A stretch of 64,000 nucleotides of DNA from G965229605 sp965229605. Its GTDB lineage: Bacteria > Pseudomonadota > Alphaproteobacteria > CBDDJK01. The stretch lies in NCBI GenBank assembly GCA_965229605.1, contig OZ245892.1, forward strand, positions 2,232,001 to 2,296,000, read 5' to 3'. The notes beneath the pieces were generated by a model. It did not search any database. It saw only the letters and a list, made by a program, of their open reading frames with translations, and was not told the DNA's origin. A program made the position numbers and the translations under genes. Shown one piece after another: positions 43,843 through 51,999 of the stretch; within the stretch, counting starts at the first letter, position 1; each line of letters begins with the position of its first letter.

Positions 43843-45330
43843 ATGGTCGGGCATGTGACCTATTCTAAACGCAATTCAAAGGGCAATTCAAATTCTGGGG
43901 GGCTTTCCGGGGCGAGGGTGGTGATCATCGGGCGGCCCAATGCCGGGAAATCGACCCTGTTTAACCGGTTGACTGGCACGCGCCGGGCGTTGGTTGACAA
44001 TCGCCCGGGGGTGACCCGGGACTGGCGGGAGGCGGCGGCAAGCCTTGCCGGGCTGGAATTCCGGCTGATTGACACCGCCGGGCTGGCCCCGGAATTACAA
44101 GATGCGATCAGCCAGCAGATGAATGAGGGCAGTCTGGAGGCCGCGCAGAAAGCGGACCTTGTCTTATTTATGATTGATGCCAGAGCGGGGTTGGAAACTG
44201 GTGATCTGGAAGCGGCTGCGCTGTTGCGCAAGACTGGCAAGCCTTTGATTCTTATTGCCAATAAATGTGAAGGCAAGAAGGCTTCGGATGGATTGATGGA
44301 GGCCTTTCGCCTTGGCCTTGGAGAACCGGTGGCTATTTCTGCTGCGCATGGGGAGGGATTGGTTGAGCTTTACCATGCGCTAGAGAATGCGCTTGGTCCA
44401 CTTGCTGAAATAGACCAGATTGAGCCTGCCAGTGATGAGCAAGCCCCGTTGCGGATCGCGATTGTCGGGCGACCGAATGCTGGAAAATCGACCTTGATCA
44501 ACAAGCTGATAGGCGAAAAGCGGGTTTTGACCAGTGATCAGGCGGGCACCACCCGCGATGCGGTCTATCTGGACTGGAGCTGGCAGGGGAAACCGGTGCG
44601 GCTGGTTGATACGGCGGGGCTGCGCAAACAATCGAAAATGGATGATGTGCTGGAGCGTGCAGCGGCGGCTGCCGCGACCCAGGCCATTGAGTTATGTGAG
44701 GTGGCGGTTCTGGTCAGCGATTCCATGGCCAATGTAACGGATGAATCTGGTCTGGCCCGCCAAGAACTGGCTCTGGCCGAGCGGATTTTGAGCGAAGGGC
44801 GCGCGCTGGTGATTGCCGTTAATAAATGCGATCTTCTGGAGGATGAACAGGGCTTTCTTGACCGGCTTTCGGAGCGGCTATCGCGTTCGTTACCGCAAGC
44901 GGTTGGCGTGCCGGTTGTGGCGATTGAAGCCGTCAATGGCCGCCATTTTGACCGGTTGATGGAGAATATTCTGGCTCAATATGACCTGTGGAATCGGCGC
45001 TTTAACACTGCGGAACTCAACCGCTGGCTGGAGGATATTGTCCGGCGCAATCCGCCACCCATGGTGCAGGGACGGCGATCCAAACCCCGCTATCTGACTC
45101 AGGTCAAAAGCCGCCCGCCAACCCTTGCCCTGTTTGGCAACCGGCTTTCCAATCTGCCGGAGTCCTGGAAAAGATATCTTCTTAACCGCTTGCGGGCTGA
45201 TTTTTCCTTGCCTGGGGTGCCGATTCGTCTCATGTTGAGGCATCAAAACAATCCCTATACGTCCCCAACAGAATCTGAACCCTCTTCAAGAAAACGTTCA
45301 AAAAAGAACTCTGCAAAGCCCGTATCCTGA
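43843..45330 (+). CDS. der: Ribosome-assembly GTPase Der (EngA)
   Basis: 495 aa. There are two tandem G domains, each with a full P-loop: GRPNAGKSTLFNRLTG (about 30-45) and GRPNAGKSTLINKLIG (about 208-223). Each is followed by DTAGL and N/TKxD motifs (ANKCEG; AVNKCDLLE). A C-terminal KH-like domain has SRPPTLALFGNR and RYLLNRLRADFSLPGVPIRL. Der acts in 50S maturation. The first 25 residues (MVGHVTYSKRNSKGNSNSGG...) are extra compared with most members. GTG codons just before VIIGRPNAGKS, preceded by a GGGGCGAGG run, are an alternative start. Confidence 0.97.
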   Translation: MVGHVTYSKRNSKGNSNSGGLSGARVVIIGRPNAGKSTLFNRLTGTRRALVDNRPGVTRDWREAAASLAGLEFRLIDTAGLAPELQDAISQQMNEGSLEAAQKADLVLFMIDARAGLETGDLEAAALLRKTGKPLILIANKCEGKKASDGLMEAFRLGLGEPVAISAAHGEGLVELYHALENALGPLAEIDQIEPASDEQAPLRIAIVGRPNAGKSTLINKLIGEKRVLTSDQAGTTRDAVYLDWSWQGKPVRLVDTAGLRKQSKMDDVLERAAAAAATQAIELCEVAVLVSDSMANVTDESGLARQELALAERILSEGRALVIAVNKCDLLEDEQGFLDRLSERLSRSLPQAVGVPVVAIEAVNGRHFDRLMENILAQYDLWNRRFNTAELNRWLEDIVRRNPPPMVQGRRSKPRYLTQVKSRPPTLALFGNRLSNLPESWKRYLLNRLRADFSLPGVPIRLMLRHQNNPYTSPTESEPSSRKRSKKNSAKPVS

Positions 45331-45339
45331 AACTCTGAA

Positions 45340-46131
45340 ATGCGTATTGTCACCTGGAATATCAATTCACTGCGGTTGCGCCTGCCGCATCTGCGCACGG
45401 TCGATCAGACCCTGCGCCCCGATATTATCTGCCTGCAGGAAACCAAGGTCGAAAATGGCTCCTTCCCTCTCGCCGATGTCGAACAGATTGGCTATAGTCA
45501 TATCGCTTTTAACGGAATCAAAAGCTATAACGGGGTGGCGATTTTATCACGCCTTCCCTTTGAAAAGACCGGGCATCACGACTGGACTGGCAAACAGGAT
45601 GCCCGCCATATCTGGGCCCGTCTGGAAAACGGGGTAGAGGTCCATAATCTTTATGTCCCGGCTGGCGGCTATGAGCCTGATCCGGTGAAAAACCCCAAAT
45701 ATGCCCATAAGCTGGCTTTTGTTGAGGAAATGGCAAGCTGGTTTGTTGAAAACCGTGATCCGTCCGGGTCTCTGGTTCTGGTGGGAGATTTGAATATTGC
45801 CCCGCTGGAGCATGATGTCTGGTCGCATGAAAAGATGGTCAATGTTGTGTCGCACACCCCGGCAGAGGTCACCCGCTTTCTTCATGCGCAGAATATTTTT
45901 AACTGGCAGGATATCATGCGCCAGTTTATTCCGGCAGAAGAAAAGCTTTATAGCTGGTGGAGCTATAGAAGCCCGGACTGGCAAGCTACGGACAAGGGAC
46001 GGCGGCTTGATCATATCTGGGCGACCCCGGCTTTAGCGGCAAGGGCGCGTGGCCTGAGTGTGCTCAAGGATGCGCGCAGTTGGGAGCGTCCATCAGACCA
46101 TGTTCCGGTTTGCGCAGATTTTGATCTGTGA
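45340..46131 (+). CDS. xthA: Exodeoxyribonuclease III
   Basis: 263 aa, usual length. The endonuclease/exonuclease/phosphatase fold shows TWNINSLRLR at the start, LQETKVENG (metal-binding Glu), LVGDLNIAP (catalytic Asp and Asn), DKGRRLDHIWA and the final WERPSDHVPV His. It is an AP endonuclease and 3'-exonuclease of base-excision repair. It starts 10 bp after der and 14 bp before map, forming a der-xthA-map-radC run. With the photolyases and mfd, this window is rich in DNA-repair genes. Confidence 0.97.
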   Translation: MRIVTWNINSLRLRLPHLRTVDQTLRPDIICLQETKVENGSFPLADVEQIGYSHIAFNGIKSYNGVAILSRLPFEKTGHHDWTGKQDARHIWARLENGVEVHNLYVPAGGYEPDPVKNPKYAHKLAFVEEMASWFVENRDPSGSLVLVGDLNIAPLEHDVWSHEKMVNVVSHTPAEVTRFLHAQNIFNWQDIMRQFIPAEEKLYSWWSYRSPDWQATDKGRRLDHIWATPALAARARGLSVLKDARSWERPSDHVPVCADFDL

Positions 46132-46144
46132 TATCAAGTGACGC

Positions 46145-46933
46145 ATGGGACCCATTCGCATCCATGCCGAGGAAGATTTTGCTGCCATGCGCCAGTCGGG
46201 AAGGCTGGCGGCAGAGGTCCTGGATTTTATCACCCCGCATGTGAAGCCCGGGGTTTCAACCGGCAAGCTGGATGAGTTATGTCATGGTTATATTCTGGAT
46301 CATGGGGCAACCCCGGCCCCGTTGAATTATCGGGGATTTCCAAAGTCGATCTGCACCAGCATCAATCATGTGGTCTGTCACGGGATTCCGGATGCCAAAC
46401 GCTTTTTGAAAGAAGGCGATATAATGAATATTGATGTCACGGTGATTTTGAATGGCTGGCATGGCGATACCAGCCGCATGTTTCAGGTTGGCGAGAAAAT
46501 ACCGATCAAGGCCAGTCGTCTGGTTGATGTGACTTACCGGGCGATGATGGAAGGCATCAAGGCGATCAGGTCCGGGGCCAGGCTTGGTGATATCGGGGCG
46601 GCGATACAAAGCCTGGCGGAAGGAGCGCGGTTTTCTGTGGTCCGCGATTTTTGTGGTCACGGGATAGGTCAGGTCTTTCATGATATGCCGAATGTCCTGC
46701 ATTTTGGGCAGGCCGGAAGTGGTCCTGTCTTGCGCACAGGCATGTTTTTCACGGTTGAGCCCATGATCAATGCCGGGCGCAGTGATGTGAAGATTCTGGG
46801 GGACGGCTGGACAGCTATTACCAAGGACCGCCAGTTTTCAGCCCAGTTTGAACATACCATCGGGGTCACGGATACGGGCTGCGAGATTTTTACCCTCTCC
46901 CCCAAAGGCTGGGACAAGCCCCCTTATCAATAA
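46145..46933 (+). CDS. map: Methionine aminopeptidase, type I
   Basis: 262 aa. The pita-bread fold is marked by NYRGFPKSICTSINHVVCHG (substrate His), the metal ligands in IMNIDVTV and HGDTSRMF, CGHGIGQVFHDMPNVLHF, TVEPMIN and the final QFEHTIGVT Glu-containing strand. It removes N-terminal Met from nascent proteins. The ATG follows GTGACGC in the short gap after xthA. Confidence 0.97.
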   Translation: MGPIRIHAEEDFAAMRQSGRLAAEVLDFITPHVKPGVSTGKLDELCHGYILDHGATPAPLNYRGFPKSICTSINHVVCHGIPDAKRFLKEGDIMNIDVTVILNGWHGDTSRMFQVGEKIPIKASRLVDVTYRAMMEGIKAIRSGARLGDIGAAIQSLAEGARFSVVRDFCGHGIGQVFHDMPNVLHFGQAGSGPVLRTGMFFTVEPMINAGRSDVKILGDGWTAITKDRQFSAQFEHTIGVTDTGCEIFTLSPKGWDKPPYQ

Positions 46934-46968
46934 GCTTTTATGATCAGGTTATTTGCTGGTTTGTCGTG

Positions 46969-47655
46969 ATGCCGGATAAGAAGAGCCCTCATTACCACGA
47001 TCATAGAAAGCGGCTGCGCACCCGCTTTTTAAGTGATTTTGGTGAATCTATGGCAGATTATGAATTGCTGGAGCTTTTGCTTTGTGCCGCCATTCCCAGA
47101 CGCGATGTCAAGCCATTGGCCAAGGCGCTTTTGTCGCGCTTTGGGTCTCTGGCAGGGGTGCTTTCAGCCAATCGGGCCGAACTGCAAGACATTCCGCAGA
47201 TTGGGGAAGGGGCGGTGGTGCTGGTGAAGCTCACCCGGGCGATTGCTCTGCGCCAGCTTCGCACCCGGACAGAAAAGGCGCATATTTTATCCTCTTGGCA
47301 AGCGGTGGTGGATTATTGCCGGGCAGCCATGATGCACGAAAAAACCGAGCAGCTGCGTATCCTGTTTTTGAATAACCGCAACCGCTTGCTGGCGGACGAG
47401 GTCCAGCAAACCGGGACGATCAATCACACACCGATTTACCCGCGCGAAGTCGCCAAACGCGCTCTGGAGCTAGGGGCAACCGCCTTGATTCTTGTGCATA
47501 ATCATCCATCAGGAGACCCGACTCCGTCAAAGGATGATATTCAGACAACCCGCCTGATCAAAGAGGCTCTGTCTCATCTGGATATCACGCTGCATGATCA
47601 TATTTTGATTGCCGGGGCCGAAACTGTCAGCCTGAAGTCGCAAGGACTCTTATAG
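46969..47655 (+). CDS. radC: RadC-family JAB1/MPN (JAMM) protein
   Basis: 228 aa from the ATG at 46969; a GTG one codon earlier is also possible. The N-terminal helix-hairpin-helix region (YELLELLLCAAIPRRDVKPL, LSANRAELQDIPQIGEG) precedes the JAMM domain with its metal motif HNHPSGDPTPSKDD. Family members are named for DNA repair but their biochemical role is unsettled. The stop is 17 bp from the convergent gltD stop, with no obvious terminator hairpin between. Confidence 0.93.
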   Translation: MPDKKSPHYHDHRKRLRTRFLSDFGESMADYELLELLLCAAIPRRDVKPLAKALLSRFGSLAGVLSANRAELQDIPQIGEGAVVLVKLTRAIALRQLRTRTEKAHILSSWQAVVDYCRAAMMHEKTEQLRILFLNNRNRLLADEVQQTGTINHTPIYPREVAKRALELGATALILVHNHPSGDPTPSKDDIQTTRLIKEALSHLDITLHDHILIAGAETVSLKSQGLL

Positions 47656-47672
47656 TACAACTTGCTATAAAA

Positions 47673-49088
47673 TCAGGCGGCGGCCTTTTCCTGGCTGCGC
47701 TGTTGCAAAATCGCATTAGCAGCCGCCATGCCATCACGCACAGCCCAGACCACCAGCGAGGCCCCACGCACGATATCCCCGGCGGCATACACCCCCTCCA
47801 TAGAGGTTGCACCCGTGTCGGGATGCGCCATAATGGTGCCAAAACGGCTGACCGGCAAATTGCTTTGCCCCCATAAATGAGGCAAATCTTCTGGCTCAAA
47901 GCCAAGGGCCTGAATGACCAGATCAGCTGGCAGGTCTTCAACCTCTCCCTCAACGGCGACGGGCAAGCGTCGGCCCGAGGCATCGGGATCGCCAAGCTTC
48001 ATGGATTGCACGGTGACATGGTCAATATGGTCTTTTCCCTTAAAGCCAACCGGTTGTGTCAGCCAGCGAAAGACAATGCCTTCTTCTTCGGCATTGGCGA
48101 CTTCGCGGGCTGATCCCGGCATATTGGCGCGGTCACGGCGATAAAGACAGGTGACTGAAACCGCGCCCTGGCGAACGGCGGTGCGCACACAATCCATGGC
48201 GGTATCGCCGCCGCCAATCACCACAACCCGTCTGTTTTTGGCGTTGAGCAGCCCCTGGTCAAATTCTGGCACCTGATCGCCCAGCCCCTTGCGGTTGGAG
48301 GCGGTTAAATAGGGCATGGCAGGGACAATTCCAGGCAGGTCATGGCCCGGGGCATCCAGCGTGCGCGCTTTATAGACTCCGGTTGCAATCAAAAGCGCAT
48401 CATGGCGGGCGCGGATATCTTCAAAGGCTATGTCTTTGCCAATTTCTGTTTCCAGCTTGAAAGTGACGTTGCTGTCCTGCAACCAGGCCTGACGGCGCAA
48501 GACAATATCCTTTTCAAGTTTAAAGCCCGGAATGCCGTAAATCATCAGGCCGCCTGCCCGGTCATAGCGGTCATAGATGGTGACCTGTGTGCCTTGTGAC
48601 CGCAAAACGGCGGCGGCGGCAAAACCTGCCGGGCCCGCCCCGATAATCCCGACCGAATGACTATATTCCTGCACCGGGACAATCGGTTTAACCCAGTCAT
48701 TCTCCCAGGCGGTATCGGTGATATATTTTTCTATCGCCCCGATGGTGACGGTGCCATGCCCGGATTGTTCAAGCACGCAGAGCCCTTCGCAAAGCCGGTC
48801 CTGCGGGCAAATCCTTCCGCAAATTTCTGGCAGAATATTGGTCGCGGCGGATTCTTTATAAGCTTCCTCCAACCGGCCAGAGGCGGTTAATAACAGCCAG
48901 TCCGGGATGTTATTTTCAAGCGGACAACCGATCTGGCAAAAAGGAACGCCGCACTGGCTGCAGCGACCGGCCTGATTTCCAGCCGCCTTGGCAGCATAAT
49001 CCTGATAAATTTCAAAAAAGTCCTCGCGCCGGTCCTCTGACGTCCGTTTTTCAGGCATTGCGCCATCGCGCGATACAAATTGCAGCAT
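47673..49088 (-). CDS. gltD: Glutamate synthase (NADPH) small subunit
   Basis: 471 aa from the ATG at 49088 (MLQFVSRDGAMPEKR), close to the 472 aa of E. coli GltD. The N-terminal cluster motif RCSQCGVPFCQIGCPLENNI and a second CGRICPQDRLCEGLC bind 4Fe-4S. The FAD site is GIIGAGPAGFAAAAVLRSQG and the NADPH site is VVVIGGGDTAMDCVRTA; the C-terminal AAGDIVRGASLVV closes the FAD fold. It passes electrons to GltB for glutamate synthesis; gltB is not in the window. The frame continues upstream into a MITE, adding MTRAERMNLMGPDPKNP. I place the start inside the gene because the element's promoter would begin transcription after those ATGs, although no Shine-Dalgarno site is evident. Confidence 0.95.
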   Translation of the reverse strand: MLQFVSRDGAMPEKRTSEDRREDFFEIYQDYAAKAAGNQAGRCSQCGVPFCQIGCPLENNIPDWLLLTASGRLEEAYKESAATNILPEICGRICPQDRLCEGLCVLEQSGHGTVTIGAIEKYITDTAWENDWVKPIVPVQEYSHSVGIIGAGPAGFAAAAVLRSQGTQVTIYDRYDRAGGLMIYGIPGFKLEKDIVLRRQAWLQDSNVTFKLETEIGKDIAFEDIRARHDALLIATGVYKARTLDAPGHDLPGIVPAMPYLTASNRKGLGDQVPEFDQGLLNAKNRRVVVIGGGDTAMDCVRTAVRQGAVSVTCLYRRDRANMPGSAREVANAEEEGIVFRWLTQPVGFKGKDHIDHVTVQSMKLGDPDASGRRLPVAVEGEVEDLPADLVIQALGFEPEDLPHLWGQSNLPVSRFGTIMAHPDTGATSMEGVYAAGDIVRGASLVVWAVRDGMAAANAILQQRSQEKAAA

Positions 49089-49098
49089 CGGGTTTTTA

Positions 49099-49369
49099 GG
49101 GTCAGGACCCATAAGATTCATCCGTTCTGCGCGTGTCAAATTTTTGATAGATGGGCTTGAAAAGCGCGCAGCAACTAGCCATCGCTAATTGCAAGCGGTT
49201 TGAAAGTTCAGATGCAAAAATTTGCCGCGCCTTTACAAGGTTGGTCAATAAAGGCAAATCTACGGCTTCAAACAAGCTCACCGTAGCTAAGACTATGCTT
49301 TCACTTGTTTTCATTGTATCTTTACCTTTCTTGACCAACAGAATGGATGAATTTTATGAGTCCTGACCC
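49099..49369. mobile_element. MITE copy 2 (271 bp, TA-flanked)
   Basis: Same length, ends and orientation as copy 1, with 8 differences. TA flanks it at 49097-49098 and 49370-49371. The 31-bp ends match at 28 positions. It sits directly at the 5' end of gltD, in the space between gltD and the divergent permease gene. With copy 1 it forms a direct repeat enclosing about 31 kb. Confidence 0.85.
49111..49139 (-). promoter_or_regulatory. Outward-facing promoter in MITE copy 2, toward gltD
   Basis: TTGACA (49139-49134), 17 nt, TCTTAT (49116-49111) on the minus strand, identical to copy 1. The predicted start near 49104 is about 16 nt before the gltD ATG. No other promoter is available for gltD between the element and the gene. 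Confidence 0.5.
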
Positions 49370-49535
49370 TAACCATCTCTCTTTATCCTGTAACAACCAG
49401 AAAATGTCTGGTGGTTTCTCTCTCTGTTTAGAAATTTACATTTATCATAAAGGCCATAAAAGATAAACAGGCAAGAGGGAACCTGGGGTCAGGACCCTGG
49501 CAACAGTTGATCGCTTACAAGGACAGGGTTTGATC
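49370..49535. promoter_or_regulatory. Spacer before the permease gene: small inverted repeat and a MITE-end remnant
   Basis: ACCAGA (49396-49401) and TCTGGT (49407-49412) form a 6-bp inverted repeat around 5 nt, which could be an operator. At 49486-49497 the 12-bp palindrome GGGTCAGGACCC reproduces the tip of the MITE terminal repeat without the rest, suggesting an excision scar or degraded end. GGACAGGG before the ATG at 49536 may serve as ribosome-binding site. Confidence 0.4.
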
Positions 49536-50558
49536 ATGCCATCGGTTTTATCGCCTGTGCGACATATTCTGTCATTGGGGGCAGCATATGGACGCCAGAC
49601 CCTGCTTGTCGGGCTGGTGATCGGAATTGCCTTGCCGGAACTGGGCGCAATCCTGTCACCTTTTATCGCCCCGATGATTGTCCTACTGGTCTATCTGTCA
49701 GCCCTGCGCATCCCCGACCAGCAATTTCTTGATCTGAAAACAAACTGGCGGTTTATCCTGCGCGCCGTGCTGGTCCTTCAACTTGCCGTGCCATTGATAA
49801 TCCTGGTGATGATTCTGGAACTGATGATCGTGGTTTCCTCAAGCGAATGGAGCAACATGGCCATCCCCTTTATGCTGGCGGCCTTTATCCTGATGGCGGC
49901 CCCGTCTATCGCCGGGGCGCCAAGCTTTATGCTGATGCTTGGAAGACGGGCAAACCATGCCTTTCACCTGCTGATCATCGGCACCCTGCTGGTGCCTTTG
50001 ACCTGCTTTCTGGTCTTTAATCTGGCGGCAGGTGGCTTCGGGCTTGAAGCCCTGAATTATAAAGAGATCACCCGCACCGCCTTTATCCTTTTTCTGACCA
50101 TCACCGGAACAAGCGCATTGGCTGCCCTGACCCGCCGCTTTATCCCGGTTGAAGCAGTTACATCTGCTAAATCGGGTCACCCCCTTGACGGGCTGGGGGG
50201 CATCCTGCTGGCCCTGCTGGTCATTGCCCTGATGACTCCTGTGCGATCCGCCCTGCTGTTTGAACCGCTCACCCTGATAGCCTGGCTGGCTTTTGTCTTT
50301 GCCATCAATTTCGGACTCCAGTCGCTGGTCTGGTTTTATGTCCGCCATAAATATCCGCGCGATCTTGCCATGAGCCTTGCCATGATCGCAGGGAACCGCA
50401 ATATTGCCCTGTTCCTGCTGGCCTTGCCCGTGGAAACGCTGCACCCGCTTTATCTGTTTATCGGCTGCTATCAGATTCCAATGTATTGCACGCCTTTCTT
50501 TCTGGGATTTTTAAGCACATACTGGCCCGCACAAATAAAAGAAACCAAGGCCGAATGA
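49536..50558 (+). CDS. Bile acid:sodium symporter (BASS)-like membrane protein
   Basis: 340 aa, about 9-10 hydrophobic segments. The arrangement of an early PELGAILSPFIAPMIVLLVY segment, a central AAPSIAGAPSFMLMLG and a late SLAMIAGNRNIALFLLALP segment resembles BASS/arsenite permease-like transporters. AGNRN-type motifs occur at the Na+ site of the family. The substrate is unknown. A TTG two codons upstream is an alternative start. It overlaps the racemase gene by four bases, so the two are cotranscribed. Confidence 0.7.
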   Translation: MPSVLSPVRHILSLGAAYGRQTLLVGLVIGIALPELGAILSPFIAPMIVLLVYLSALRIPDQQFLDLKTNWRFILRAVLVLQLAVPLIILVMILELMIVVSSSEWSNMAIPFMLAAFILMAAPSIAGAPSFMLMLGRRANHAFHLLIIGTLLVPLTCFLVFNLAAGGFGLEALNYKEITRTAFILFLTITGTSALAALTRRFIPVEAVTSAKSGHPLDGLGGILLALLVIALMTPVRSALLFEPLTLIAWLAFVFAINFGLQSLVWFYVRHKYPRDLAMSLAMIAGNRNIALFLLALPVETLHPLYLFIGCYQIPMYCTPFFLGFLSTYWPAQIKETKAE

Positions 50559-51283
50559 TGAAAAAAGAGATATCCATCGGTATCCTGATTCTCGATTCTC
50601 AATTTCCACGGATTCCAGGCGATATTGGCTATGCCGGGACCTGGGATTTTCCGGTCATTTACCATCGGGTGCCACAAGCAACGCCAGACCGGATTGTGAA
50701 AAACCCCTCTTCGCAGGACCAAACAAGCCCTTTGCACAGGGCCTTTATGGAGGGGGCGCAGCAACTTGTTGAAAAAGGGGTGGCGGGGATTGTGTCTTCC
50801 TGCGGGTTTTTAACGCTGCTGCAAGAAGACTTGCAAGCAGAAGTGCCGGTGCCGGTTATGACCTCCGCCCTGATGCAGATTCCACTGGTGATGAAGATTC
50901 TCCCCAAAGGCACAAAACCAGGAATTCTGACGATTTCAGCTGAATCGCTAACTCCAGACCATTTGCGTCTGGCAGGAGTGGAAACCGGCTTGCCAACTGA
51001 AGCGCCCGATCCGACCTCTGACTTTGTTCGTTCCATTTTAGGCAACTTGCCGCAGATGGATATTGATCAGGCCCGCGCCGAAAATATCAAGACCGCCAGA
51101 CGCTTATGCCATAATCATCCAGATGTCGGCGCTATCGTCCTTGAATGCACCAATATGGCCCCCTATGCCGCCGCTATTCAACAGGCAACCGGACGACCAG
51201 TCTTTTCAGCCGTGACCATGGTGAACTGGCTCTATTCTTCCCTGTCTTCTCCCTCTTTTTCACCCTCCCCGCATTTTCCATAA
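50555..51283 (+). CDS. Aspartate/glutamate racemase family protein
   Basis: 242 aa from ATGATG at 50555, overlapping the previous stop. Two Cys residues at the expected places of the racemase fold, in GIVSSCGFLTLLQ and AIVLECTNMAPYA, suggest the two-base mechanism. The motif PGDIGYAGTWDFPV near the start is seen in an uncharacterised subgroup often called hydantoin- or Asp/Glu-racemase-like. The last 15 residues are Ser/Pro-rich. Pairing with a transporter suggests uptake and conversion of one compound, not identified. Confidence 0.8.
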   Translation: MMKKEISIGILILDSQFPRIPGDIGYAGTWDFPVIYHRVPQATPDRIVKNPSSQDQTSPLHRAFMEGAQQLVEKGVAGIVSSCGFLTLLQEDLQAEVPVPVMTSALMQIPLVMKILPKGTKPGILTISAESLTPDHLRLAGVETGLPTEAPDPTSDFVRSILGNLPQMDIDQARAENIKTARRLCHNHPDVGAIVLECTNMAPYAAAIQQATGRPVFSAVTMVNWLYSSLSSPSFSPSPHFP

Positions 51284-51333
51284 TTTTATACATAATCTGG
51301 TTGCACAGCACCTTGATCTTGATAAAAGAACAT

Positions 51334-51960
51334 ATGCGCTATTTTTATCCTAAATCGTCCGATTCCGATCTGGTGCAACAGGTGGCAGACAGCCTGTTCA
51401 ATGGGGCAGTCGTGCTCTTTCCAACCGATACGGTCTATGCGCTTGCCGCCTGGCCTGAAAATGAGGCCGCCGTTGAGCGAATTTTTGCCTTGAAAGCCCG
51501 GCCCTTTGGCGTTGTGCTGCCGCTTTTAATCTCGGGGGAAGATCATTTGCTGCAACTGGGCGTGGATATGAATAAATCTGTCAAGAGTTTGCTGGCCTCT
51601 CCCTTCGTGCCCGGCGGATTAACCCTGATTATGGGGTTTGATCCCACGAAATCCCGCCCGCTCTGGCTGGCAGAACGCAAAGAGGTCGGATGCCGTATTC
51701 CCGATGCTGACTTTTTGCGGGCGGTGACTGACAAAACCGGACCGCTTTTTGCCACCAGCGCCAACCGTCACGGGCAGACAACACCGCGCCATCTTGATGA
51801 GATTCTGCTGCAACTGGTCGGCGAGCCAGATTTGGTGATTGACGATGGACCGCGCACAGAAATAGGGTCCACTATCGTGAATTGCTGCCATATTCCGCCA
51901 ACGATCCAGCGCGCCGGTCCCATTTCAGAAGATGAACTGCGCCGCTATTTTATCAGCTGA
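51334..51960 (+). CDS. tsaC: Threonylcarbamoyl-AMP synthase (Sua5/YciO/YrdC family)
   Basis: 208 aa from the ATG at 51334. The YrdC fold shows GAVVLFPTDTVYALAAWPEN, FALKARPFGVVLPLLI, VPGGLTLIM, CRIPDADFLRAV, LFATSANRHGQ and GSTIVNCC. It makes threonylcarbamoyl-AMP from Thr, bicarbonate and ATP for t6A37 in tRNA. tsaD, the next step, starts 39 bp later. The frame is open further upstream through a hydrophobic stretch overlapping the racemase gene; I did not use it because the conserved domain begins at once after this ATG. Confidence 0.9.
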   Translation: MRYFYPKSSDSDLVQQVADSLFNGAVVLFPTDTVYALAAWPENEAAVERIFALKARPFGVVLPLLISGEDHLLQLGVDMNKSVKSLLASPFVPGGLTLIMGFDPTKSRPLWLAERKEVGCRIPDADFLRAVTDKTGPLFATSANRHGQTTPRHLDEILLQLVGEPDLVIDDGPRTEIGSTIVNCCHIPPTIQRAGPISEDELRRYFIS

Positions 51961-51999
51961 TAATCGTTTTATGACAGGTCGCTCCCGGATGGTCGCTTT

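Noticed and set aside
18099..49369. The two MITE copies are exactly 31,000 bp apart
   Set aside because: Flanking sequences differ completely and each copy has its own TA flank, so an assembly duplication is not indicated. The round number is taken as coincidence.
51145..51333. Upstream extension of tsaC through a hydrophobic stretch
   Set aside because: It overlaps the end of the racemase gene in another frame and is absent from the YrdC family; the ATG at 51334 directly precedes the conserved fold.
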